From the NCBI GenBank assembly GCA_030695265.1, contig JAUYTA010000035.1, positions 1-6,665 of the forward strand: DNA of 6,665 nucleotides, in the 5' to 3' direction. The stretch is from Bacteroidota bacterium (GTDB lineage: Bacteria > Bacteroidota > Bacteroidia > Bacteroidales > Prolixibacteraceae). The notes under the pieces are model-generated. The model searched no databases and had not been told where the DNA came from. It saw only the letters and a program-made list of their open reading frames with translations. Positions within the stretch are counted from its first letter, which is position 1. Each line of letters begins with the position of its first letter. Shown piece by piece: positions 1 to 5,637 of this stretch. Both the position numbers and the translations under genes were made by a program.

Positions 1-202
1 CGTCAACCGAAGGAGTTTGAATAATTTTACCACCAGTAGCCGTAATTAGTGCCTCAACCGTTCCTTCACCTCCATCGGCAACAGGGATGCAAATTATATC
101 TGCTTCAGGAACAATGCGTTTGATTCCTTCTGAAATTGCTAAACTCACCTGAGTAGCGGTTAAACATTCTTTAAACGAGTCGGGGGCAACAACAATATGC
201 AT
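1..202 (-). CDS. glxK: Glycerate kinase, N-terminal part (cut by window edge)
   Basis: This is the first 67 codons of a glycerate 2-kinase of the GlxK/GarK family, a cytoplasmic enzyme that phosphorylates D-glycerate with ATP to 2-phosphoglycerate and feeds it into lower glycolysis. The translation begins MHIVVAPDSFKECLTA, the family's signature N-terminus, and contains PVADGGEGT at residues 40-48, the conserved Gly-rich segment. The rest of the usual 370-380 residues lies beyond position 1. I chose the ATG at 202-200 because homologues start with M-(K/H)-I-V-(I/V)-APDSFK. An in-frame ATG two codons upstream (208-206) would add only Met-Ile and cannot be excluded. No Shine-Dalgarno sequence is visible. 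The gene is the first of its transcript, with a candidate promoter at 229-255. With only the N-terminus visible, garK-like and glxK-like members cannot be told apart. Confidence 0.9.
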   Translation of the reverse strand, partial: MHIVVAPDSFKECLTATQVSLAISEGIKRIVPEADIICIPVADGGEGTVEALITATGGKIIQTPSVD

Positions 203-228
203 GATCATCCGGATTACTAAGTGATCAT

Positions 229-255
229 CAAAAGTAAAATATTTGGCTGTACAAA
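229..255 (-). promoter_or_regulatory. Candidate Bacteroidota-type promoter for glycerate kinase
   Basis: Read on the minus strand, TACTTTTG (236-229) matches the Bacteroidota -7 consensus TAnnTTTG exactly, and a TTTG (255-252) lies upstream as a possible -33 element. The spacer is 15 nt, shorter than the usual 17-23, so the -33 assignment is weak. Transcription would start near 223, giving a leader of about 20 nt before the ATG at 202. Two copies of GATGATCA (229-222 and 209-202) bracket this leader. Confidence 0.35.
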
Positions 256-343
256 CCACCAGAATTTTAGGATTCCACTACGTATATTAAGAGTATGCGA
301 AAACTAAGTTTTCATCAAATTGTGCGCACTGTTGATTTTCAAT

Positions 344-411
344 AAAAAACAACCACAGATTCCACAAATTATCACAGATTATTAATCTGTGTCAATCTGA
401 GAAATCTGTGG
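344..411 (-). terminator. Probable terminator of the porin/FMN operon (palindrome plus T-run)
   Basis: Read on the minus strand, the 353-411 palindrome is followed directly by TTG and then six T residues (349-344), the form of an intrinsic terminator. On the plus strand no T-run follows the palindrome, so any termination would act only on transcripts coming from the porin/FMN operon. The stem begins about 75 nt past the FMN gene's stop codon. This would insulate the glycerate kinase promoter from read-through. Confidence 0.5.
353..411. repeat. CACAGATT/AATCTGTG intergenic palindrome
   Basis: A 59-nt dyad is centred on position 382. The left half holds three direct copies of CACA(G/A)ATT, starting at 354, 363 and 373. 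The right half holds three inverted copies (AATCTGTG, AATCTGAG, AATCTGTG). The outer 9 bp (353-361 with 403-411) and the inner 9 bp (373-381 with 383-391) pair perfectly. By hand count, 24 of 29 position pairs are complementary. Similar CACAGATT-rich palindromes recur between genes in Bacteroidota as far as I recall, so this is probably one copy of a dispersed family rather than a unique site. It lies between the 3' end of the FMN-binding gene and the 5' region of the glycerate kinase gene. Confidence 0.8.
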
Positions 412-472
412 TGAAAACGAAATACTAAATTGTCGCTTTAATAAATCTGGAATTATTCTCAACGGTGCAACG

Positions 473-491
473 AATAATACGAAGTATTATT
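473..491 (-). repeat. 8-bp hairpin over the stop codon of the FMN-binding gene
   Basis: AATAATAC (473-480) and GTATTATT (484-491) are perfect inverted repeats with a 3-nt loop, and they include the TAA stop at 489-487. Part of the same arm, GAATAAT (472-478), can pair instead with ATTATTC at 452-458. Two exclusive hairpins are therefore possible in the 3' end of the mRNA. No T-run follows either one, so a stabilising or processing role is as likely as termination. The arms are A/T-only apart from one pair, and chance occurrence is possible. Confidence 0.35.
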
Positions 492-1053
492 TGGAAACGA
501 TTTTCTTTAAAAGCCGTGTTTTATCCTGAATATCATCAGTGATACCCATAACCGACATGGTGGATCCCGAAATAGCATCAATACTTTTCCCAACTGTGAG
601 CGATTGGCTTCCGTCATATCCCTGAAATTGCTTCAGCCAGCCTTTGTTTGTCACTTCCTGTCCGTGTGTGGCCTGGTAATTATATACTTTCACCTGTTGA
701 ATCGAAAAGTTGGTGTTAAAAACAATCAGGTAGTCCAGGTATTCGGAGGTTTCCACATTCAGCGTTTCAGACGGATTGGAACACCCGCCCTGACGGCAGG
801 TATTCACTCTTCCGGCATAAACATATTTTTGCAGGTCATTATTTTGGTTCATCAGGGCAAGGAATTTTCCCTGCATAGGGTTTGCAGCAAGCAGTGACTC
901 AGGTACAACAATCTCCTTCCAATCAGGATTTTCTACCCCACTTAATTTCTGAAGTTCTTTTCTGAGCGTTTTATCTTCGAAGTTAAACCCATTGGTAGGG
1001 AAAAATCCTGTGGAAAACAAAAAGATGAATGCTACTAAAAAAAGTTTATACAT
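487..1053 (-). CDS. Exported FMN-binding protein (RnfG/NqrC-type domain)
   Basis: This 188-residue protein has a hydrophobic N-terminal signal sequence (about residues 1-22, no lipobox) and should act outside the cytoplasmic membrane. Residues 159-165 read DAISGST, close to the D-x-x-(S/T)-G-A-(S/T) motif of FMN_bind domains (NqrC, RnfG and relatives), where ApbE links FMN covalently to the last Thr. Here that would be Thr165, and the usual Ala is Ser164. Residues 120-147, with VKVYNYQATHGQEV and W139, fit the domain's core, which normally comes just before the motif. A C-x4-C pair (Cys86, Cys91) in an Arg/Gly-rich turn could form a disulfide or bind a cofactor. The role is probably extracytoplasmic electron transfer, but the partner is not visible. 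The gene follows the porin gene by 12 nt in the same operon. Cofactor attachment and function are inferred. Confidence 0.75.
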   Translation of the reverse strand: MYKLFLVAFIFLFSTGFFPTNGFNFEDKTLRKELQKLSGVENPDWKEIVVPESLLAANPMQGKFLALMNQNNDLQKYVYAGRVNTCRQGGCSNPSETLNVETSEYLDYLIVFNTNFSIQQVKVYNYQATHGQEVTNKGWLKQFQGYDGSQSLTVGKSIDAISGSTMSVMGITDDIQDKTRLLKKIVSK

Positions 1054-1065
1054 TGCTTTTTTAAA

Positions 1066-2271
1066 TTAAAACATAACTCCTAATCCGGCGCTAAATACTT
1101 TTGAATAGCTATCAGCACCATTCGGTTTTACGAATTGCAAGTCGGTTTTCAGAACTGCCCCCTGTGCAAGTTTCAAAGTTAATCCGGTGGTGATAACTGT
1201 ATTTTTGTACGATGCTTTTTTAACGATATTTGATGCAACTTCTGCATGTGTGTTGTAACCTTCAAGTCGTATAAAGGGAATAAGTTCATAATTAATTTTT
1301 TCGAATGGCCTGAAAACATTGTACCCGGCCTCGACATAATAACCATTCATTGCACTTCCCAAATCGTTCAGGGTTGTACCTTTTTTCGTGAATTGATTGT
1401 ACTGATCAGTATTCGACAAGCCTACCCTGTAAAGCTGGCCACGTAACTGCAAGCCTTTCAAGGTGTAACGCGCATCAACTCCAATCATTGAAACGCCAAC
1501 CACCGACGAATCGGCTTTTGCCAAAGCGGCCTCATTGTCTTTTGCGATTCCGTTGTACAATTTGCTCTGCGTGTCGCCCAAATATCCTGACAGCCCAATG
1601 TTCAGTCCTCTGATTCCGTAATATTCAACTTTCGCAGTAAAGTTTGGAGCGCTGATATACGATGAAGCGCCTTTCTGGCGACCGCTGCGTAATCCGTTAT
1701 TGCCGTTCAGTTTGGCAGTTCCATCATAGCCGTTAAATCCGTTTACCAGATAGGTCTGGTATTTTAAGTTTGCGGGTTGTATGGTTCCTGAAAGTCCAAA
1801 GCCAATTTCCCTCCAGGTAGTCGGATTAATTTTGTTATCGACCAAGGGACGCTCAACTCCGTTGAAAGTAGTTGGTTCGTGGTACTCGTTCACGATGCCC
1901 ATCGGGATTAAAAGCAATCCGGCCCTGAAATTGATGGATTTGTTGATTTTGTGCTGAAGAAAAGCCTGCTCGACATACACTTCCGAAACATGTTCGAATT
2001 CCAGTTCGGTAATAAATTGGGTGCGGTCGCTAAACTGATAGCCGAAAAGCATCACCATCCGGTGAACATCGAGTTCTCCGTTTCGTCTGTTTTCTGAACT
2101 CAATGGCTGGTGATAATGTACTTCACCGTAGCCACCAATGGTGAGTTTACTATTGGTGGCTAATAATTTGTCGGCGATATTTTGATATTCAGGTTTTGTT
2201 TGTTCCTGAGTCTGGGCCTGTGTGAAAACTGTGGCCAGTAACAATGCAGCAGAAAATAGAATTCGTTTCAT
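1066..2271 (-). CDS. Outer-membrane beta-barrel porin (phosphate-selective porin O/P-like)
   Basis: A 401-residue exported beta-barrel protein. The start is set at the ATG at 2271-2269, where a clear signal peptide begins (MKRILFSAALLLATVFTQAQ). The reading frame is open upstream to 2319, but those 16 extra residues would bury the signal peptide, and the candidate promoter at 2300-2307 would start transcription inside them. The mature protein has alternating amphipathic strands rich in Tyr, Gly and aromatics, such as LTIGGYGEVHYHQ near residue 43 and VEQAFLQHKI near 100, a pattern seen in Bacteroidota proteins of the OprO/OprP-like porin group. It ends in GLGVMF, with the C-terminal Phe recognised by the BAM complex. 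It probably forms a passive channel. The substrate cannot be read from the sequence, and phosphate specificity should not be assumed. It is the first gene of an operon with the FMN-binding protein. Confidence 0.75.
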   Translation of the reverse strand: MKRILFSAALLLATVFTQAQTQEQTKPEYQNIADKLLATNSKLTIGGYGEVHYHQPLSSENRRNGELDVHRMVMLFGYQFSDRTQFITELEFEHVSEVYVEQAFLQHKINKSINFRAGLLLIPMGIVNEYHEPTTFNGVERPLVDNKINPTTWREIGFGLSGTIQPANLKYQTYLVNGFNGYDGTAKLNGNNGLRSGRQKGASSYISAPNFTAKVEYYGIRGLNIGLSGYLGDTQSKLYNGIAKDNEAALAKADSSVVGVSMIGVDARYTLKGLQLRGQLYRVGLSNTDQYNQFTKKGTTLNDLGSAMNGYYVEAGYNVFRPFEKINYELIPFIRLEGYNTHAEVASNIVKKASYKNTVITTGLTLKLAQGAVLKTDLQFVKPNGADSYSKVFSAGLGVMF

Positions 2272-2299
2272 ATACTTTTTAAGTGAGTTTTTGTACTGC

Positions 2300-2307
2300 C
2301 AAAAGTA
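2300..2307 (-). promoter_or_regulatory. -7 box of the porin/FMN operon promoter
   Basis: Read on the minus strand, TACTTTTG (2307-2300) is an exact TAnnTTTG match. Transcription would start near 2294, giving a leader of about 23 nt before the chosen ATG at 2271, which supports that start over the upstream one. No TTTG lies at the -33 distance. An inverted repeat (2330-2347) is centred about 44 bp upstream of the expected start, so the promoter may depend on an activator. Confidence 0.45.
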
Positions 2308-2329
2308 TATGCTTTGCAAATGGTGTGAA

Positions 2330-2347
2330 ATCCCTAAAAGTAGGGAT
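2330..2347. promoter_or_regulatory. Perfect inverted repeat ATCCCTA-N4-TAGGGAT, candidate operator
   Basis: Two perfect 7-bp arms (2330-2336 and 2341-2347) flank AAAG. The centre, 2338.5, is about 44 bp upstream of the predicted porin transcription start, close to the position of class II activator sites, and it replaces a missing -33 element. The half-site size is reminiscent of LuxR/NarL-type dimers, but no regulator is identified. The site also lies upstream of trkH, though about 270 bp from its start. Confidence 0.5.
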
Positions 2348-2418
2348 ATTGCAGAAGAAGAGTAAAAAGACCAAAATGAGTCTATCCGGAGTAGAAAATA
2401 AAGATGAGATCTGGAGGA

Positions 2419-2468
2419 CTTTATAAAATCTTTATATCCTCACCTGTAAACTTTACAATTCCTTTATG
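2419..2468 (+). promoter_or_regulatory. Candidate KdpE-box array (two direct-repeat pairs) upstream of trkH
   Basis: Four same-orientation heptamers are seen: CTTTATA (2419-2425), CTTTATA (2430-2436), CTTTACA (2451-2457) and CTTTATG (2462-2468). Within each pair the repeat is 11 nt, so the TTTATA-type hexamers are separated by 5 nt. The two pairs are 21 nt apart, about two helical turns, so all sites lie on one DNA face. The reported E. coli KdpE operator has half-sites TTTATA and TTTACA with a 5-bp spacer. The promoter-proximal pair is centred near 2460, about 58 bp before the predicted trkH transcription start. The KdpE-like regulator encoded at 5634-6317 is the obvious candidate ligand. 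Binding is inferred. Confidence 0.6.
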
Positions 2469-2482
2469 AAATCAAAGGCAAC

Positions 2483-2512
2483 TTTGCAAGCTTAACTTAA
2501 ACGCTAAAGTTG
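2483..2512 (+). promoter_or_regulatory. Candidate promoter of the trkH-kdpDE operon
   Basis: TTTG (2483-2486) and TAAAGTTG (2505-2512) are separated by 18 nt. The second box differs from TAnnTTTG at one position. Transcription would begin near 2518 and leave a leader of about 80 nt before the ATG at 2601. Both boxes fall in the arms of an inverted repeat, GCAACTTT (2478-2485) and AAAGTTGC (2506-2513). The candidate KdpE boxes end 14 nt upstream of the first element, a normal activator spacing. Confidence 0.4.
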
Positions 2513-2600
2513 CGGACATGCCTTTTCTCCTGAATACCCATACGTGGCAACACAAACAATAAATTTTGAAGGACAGTGAAAATCAAAATTGCATCAGTAT

Positions 2601-4052
2601 ATGGGTAAAATAGTCAATCTCAAAATTGTTTTTAAAGTAATAAGCAGGAATTTATTTATTCTTTCAGCAGCACTGTTTGTTTGCGTTGGGGTTGCTATTG
2701 TTTTTTCGGAGGAAACACTGCCTTTTATTTTGTCATCGCTGATAAGTCTGATTATTGGCTTGCTTTTCTTCCTGACTACCCGGAACCAATCTGAAGATAT
2801 AACCATTCACCGAAAAGATGCCTACCTGACAGTAACTTTATCATGGGTATTTATCAGCCTGATCGGTTGTTTGCCGTATCTTTTTTCAGGTGCAATTCCT
2901 TCCTTTGTCAATGCTTTCTTCGAATCGGTATCCGGCTTTACAACCACTGGTTCATCAATACTGACAGACATTGAAGCATTGCCAAAATCAATTTTATTCT
3001 GGCGAAGTCTGACTCATTGGATTGGTGGAATTGGCATTATCGTACTGGTAATCATCATTATGCCTACACTGCAGATTGGCGGGTACCATCTTTTCACCCT
3101 CGAGTCGTCGTTACAGGAAAAAATTCAGCCCAAAATAAAAGCTGTTGGAAACAGATTGCTACTAATTTATGTTTTTCTGACCGTTGCCGAAGTCATTTTT
3201 CTGCTTGTTGGAAATATGAACCTTTTTGAAAGTGTCTGTCATGCTTTCGGAACTGTTGCCACTGGTGGATTTTCCCCCAGGAACACCAGTATTTCCGGTT
3301 ATTCTCCATACATACAATATGTTATAACCATCTTCATGTTTTTGGCTGGGACAAACTTCGTCATTCATTATTATTTATTTAAACGCGATTTCAAGAAAGT
3401 TAAAGAGAACGAAGAACTAAAATTCTATGGCCTGATTGTTTTTGCAATAATTGCTGTAATCACAGCTTCTTTGTACTTTACCATGCAAAAACCACTGGAA
3501 GAATCCTTCAGAGAGGCTTCTTTTCAGGTTGTTTCAATCATTACCTGTACCGGATATGCTTCAGCTGATTATATGCTGTGGCCTACATTTGCCTGGACGA
3601 TCATTTTCTTTTCCATGTTTTTTGGAGGTTGCACAGGCTCAACAGCCGGGGGCATAAAAATGGTCAGGCATTTAATCTTGCTAAAAAACATCAAACGTAA
3701 TTTCCGTCAGATGATTTCACCGAATGCAATTCTGCCAATCTGGCTAAATAAAAATGTATTAAGCAGCGAAACAAACAGATCGATATTGACTTTTATAGCC
3801 GTTTATTTCCTTGTTTTTCTGATAGGCAGCGTAGCGCTCATCCTTATCGGGATTGACGGAGAGACTGCCAGCAGTTCGGTGGCAACTTGCATGGCGGGTA
3901 TTGGTCCCGGAATCGGATCAGTTGGTCCGGCAAATAACTTTTCTCATTTACCCGATTTGGGTAAAATCATACTTACTTTCATGATGCTTGTCGGGCGGCT
4001 GGAAATTTATACGGTTATTGTATTGTTTTCAGGAAACTTCTGGGGCAAGTAA
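2601..4052 (+). CDS. trkH: TrkH/KtrB-family potassium uptake channel subunit
   Basis: This 483-residue integral membrane protein is the ion-conducting subunit of a Trk/Ktr potassium uptake system. All four pore repeats are visible with their filter glycines: SGFTTTGSS (111-119), VATGGFS (219-225), TCTGYA (315-320) and AGIGPGIG (432-439). The segment FGGCTGSTAGGIK (341-353) corresponds to the intramembrane gating loop seen in TrkH/KtrB. The length is typical of TrkH. I chose the ATG at 2601 (MGKIVNLKIV). An in-frame TTG at 2589 would add four residues without support from family N-termini. No TrkA/KtrA gating subunit is encoded in the window, although the channel normally works with one. The gene leads an operon with a KdpD-like kinase and a KdpE-like regulator, 43 nt and one gene downstream, so its expression is probably controlled by potassium demand. 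Confidence 0.93.
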   Translation: MGKIVNLKIVFKVISRNLFILSAALFVCVGVAIVFSEETLPFILSSLISLIIGLLFFLTTRNQSEDITIHRKDAYLTVTLSWVFISLIGCLPYLFSGAIPSFVNAFFESVSGFTTTGSSILTDIEALPKSILFWRSLTHWIGGIGIIVLVIIIMPTLQIGGYHLFTLESSLQEKIQPKIKAVGNRLLLIYVFLTVAEVIFLLVGNMNLFESVCHAFGTVATGGFSPRNTSISGYSPYIQYVITIFMFLAGTNFVIHYYLFKRDFKKVKENEELKFYGLIVFAIIAVITASLYFTMQKPLEESFREASFQVVSIITCTGYASADYMLWPTFAWTIIFFSMFFGGCTGSTAGGIKMVRHLILLKNIKRNFRQMISPNAILPIWLNKNVLSSETNRSILTFIAVYFLVFLIGSVALILIGIDGETASSSVATCMAGIGPGIGSVGPANNFSHLPDLGKIILTFMMLVGRLEIYTVIVLFSGNFWGK

Positions 4053-4068
4053 GTTGATGTTAAATGTA

Positions 4069-4090
4069 TAAATTTGTATTCCGACAAATT
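4069..4090 (+). promoter_or_regulatory. Hairpin and possible internal promoter just before the kinase gene
   Basis: In the 43-nt gap after trkH, TAAATTTG (4069-4076) matches the -7 consensus exactly, though no TTG lies at a proper -33 distance. Overlapping it, AATTTGT (4071-4077) and ACAAATT (4084-4090) form a 7-bp inverted repeat with a 6-nt loop that ends 5 nt before the kinase ATG. It could be an internal promoter giving extra kdpDE mRNA, or a hairpin that lowers kinase translation relative to trkH. Both readings are inferences from a short AT-rich stretch. Confidence 0.3.
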
Positions 4091-4095
4091 GAAAA

Positions 4096-5637
4096 ATGGA
4101 CAAGACAAAAAATATATTGAAATCATTTCTGCCATCCTTTATTTCAGGGATTAATCCTTATGTCATTTCCATATTTGTCATTGGTTTAACCGCTGCGCTG
4201 TGCACGCCTCTATACAATCTGCAAGGATATCATGTTGTTTCGTTTATCCTGCTTTTTGTGGTTTCAATGCTGGCAACATTTATGGGGATCGGCCCGGTAT
4301 TCCTTGCGGCAACACTTAGCGCACTGGTATGGAATTTCTTTTTTATTCCGCCAAACCTGACTTTCCATATCGACAAAACAGAGGATATCCTGATGTTTGG
4401 TATGTTTTTCATTATTGCACTGGTAAACGGTGTGTTGACAACCAAAGTGCGCCGTCAGGAAAGATTGGCACTTGAAAGGGAAGAACGCACCAATGCCTTG
4501 TTTCAGCTTACCAGGGAACTCTCGAAGGCCAGTGGAATTGATATGGTTTTGGCCGTTGCCATCGAAGGCATCAAAAATCATTTCCGTACCGATCCGTTTT
4601 TTATTTTACAGGACGGAAACAATATCCTCCATTCATCGGGCCGGTTGCAAAAGGAGAAAAAACTAGCTGAAAAGGAATATGGCGTGGCTGAATGGGTATT
4701 TAAACATTCGCAAAAAGCGGGCAAATTTACTGATAACCTGCCTTCAGTAGAATTCACATTTTTCCCTTTGCCCGGAACGAGACTGAACCCTGGCGTGGTA
4801 GCTGTAAAACTTGAAAAGCTGTTTTCAGGAGATCAGAAATCATTTTGGGATACTTTTCTGACTCAAATTTCGAACGCGCTCGAACGTGAATTTCTAGGTG
4901 AACTGGCACAGAAAGCGCGTTTTCTGGTGGAATCTGACCGGCTTTACAAAACCTTGTTTAATTCAATTTCGCACGAATTGCGGATTCCGGTGGCTACCAT
5001 TATGGGAGCTTCTGATTCATTATTGAATTCAATCCATGCCGGAAATGTGCAGTCGGCGCTGTTCAACGAAATATTCACGGCTTCTTTACGCCTGAACCGG
5101 CTGATAGAAAACCTGCTGAACATGTCGCGGCTCGAAAGCGGTCAGATTTCAGTCCGGCTCGATTGGTACGACATGAACGATCTGGCAAATAAAGTTGCAG
5201 AAGATTTGAAGGATGAATTAAAACCATTTACGCTGGCGGTTAAAATTCCCGACGACATGCCGATGGTGAAGATTGATTATGGTTTGCTGGAGCAGGCTTT
5301 GTACAACTTGTTATATAACTCAACACAATATGCACCGGTTGCCTCCATTATCGAACTTAGCACTTCCTATGATGACGGTACATTGATTATCCGCGTAAAT
5401 GACAGTGGCCCGGGATTTCCGGAGGAAGCAATTGAAAATGTATTTAAAAAATTCTTTAGGGTTGATGGCAGCAAAACCGGAGGACTGGGATTGGGCCTGT
5501 CCATTGTAAAAGGTTTTGTTGAAGCCCATAAAGGCACTGTAACCGTTGAAAACCGTAAAAACGGCGGATCGGAATTCACGCTGAAAATACCTACGGAAAA
5601 TCCTGATATTCAAAACTTACAACTTGAAACAGAATGA
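4096..5637 (+). CDS. kdpD: Short KdpD-like sensor histidine kinase (DUF4118-GAF-kinase)
   Basis: A 513-residue membrane sensor kinase. Four hydrophobic segments at about 22-40, 46-63, 66-82 and 96-116 match the KdpD membrane domain (DUF4118). An Arg-rich stretch (KVRRQERLALEREER, 117-131) then leads to a GAF-like region (about 133-265). The catalytic core is complete: H-box SISHELRIP with His293, N-box with Asn404/Asn408, G1 box NDSGPGF (435-441), F-box FKKFFR (450-455) and G2 box GGLGLGLS (462-469). E. coli KdpD is about 890 residues. The roughly 400-residue cytoplasmic N-terminus (KdpD and Usp domains, with its ATP-binding motif) is absent here. The preceding 43 nt leave no room for a remnant, so this is an architecture rather than a broken gene. 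It should phosphorylate the adjacent regulator in response to low potassium or ionic stress, which is inferred from homology. Confidence 0.92.
   Translation: MDKTKNILKSFLPSFISGINPYVISIFVIGLTAALCTPLYNLQGYHVVSFILLFVVSMLATFMGIGPVFLAATLSALVWNFFFIPPNLTFHIDKTEDILMFGMFFIIALVNGVLTTKVRRQERLALEREERTNALFQLTRELSKASGIDMVLAVAIEGIKNHFRTDPFFILQDGNNILHSSGRLQKEKKLAEKEYGVAEWVFKHSQKAGKFTDNLPSVEFTFFPLPGTRLNPGVVAVKLEKLFSGDQKSFWDTFLTQISNALEREFLGELAQKARFLVESDRLYKTLFNSISHELRIPVATIMGASDSLLNSIHAGNVQSALFNEIFTASLRLNRLIENLLNMSRLESGQISVRLDWYDMNDLANKVAEDLKDELKPFTLAVKIPDDMPMVKIDYGLLEQALYNLLYNSTQYAPVASIIELSTSYDDGTLIIRVNDSGPGFPEEAIENVFKKFFRVDGSKTGGLGLGLSIVKGFVEAHKGTVTVENRKNGGSEFTLKIPTENPDIQNLQLETE

Noticed and set aside
353..411. 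Short CRISPR array or integron-like repeat
   Set aside because: The units are about 8-10 nt, symmetric about one centre and without spacers, so it is a single palindromic element.
604..897. Plus-strand reading frame opposite the FMN-binding gene
   Set aside because: No recognisable domain, and it lies wholly within a gene with a signal peptide and an FMN motif. The other reading frames overlapping trkH, kdpD and kdpE were dismissed for the same reason.
2272..2319. N-terminal extension of the porin to 2319
   Set aside because: The added 16 residues precede a complete signal peptide, and the exact -7 box at 2300-2307 lies inside the extension.
2414..2441. Hairpin GAGGA...TATAAA/TTTATATCCTC as a terminator or riboswitch
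   Set aside because: It has a 3-nt bulge and no T-run, and lies between divergent promoters where no terminator is needed. The repeated TTTATA units explain most of the symmetry better as direct repeats.
2445..2457. TGTAAA-C-TTTACA palindrome as a separate operator
   Set aside because: Its right arm is one of the four phased CTTTAYR repeats. A short AT-rich 6-1-6 dyad alone is weak evidence.
2589..2600. TTG start four codons upstream for trkH
   Set aside because: It adds only MHQY, is a rare start codon, and the ATG at 2601 gives the N-terminus expected for the family.
2514..2600. c-di-AMP or other potassium-linked riboswitch in the trkH leader
   Set aside because: The predicted leader is only about 80 nt and I see none of the conserved blocks of the ydaO class or a multi-stem architecture.
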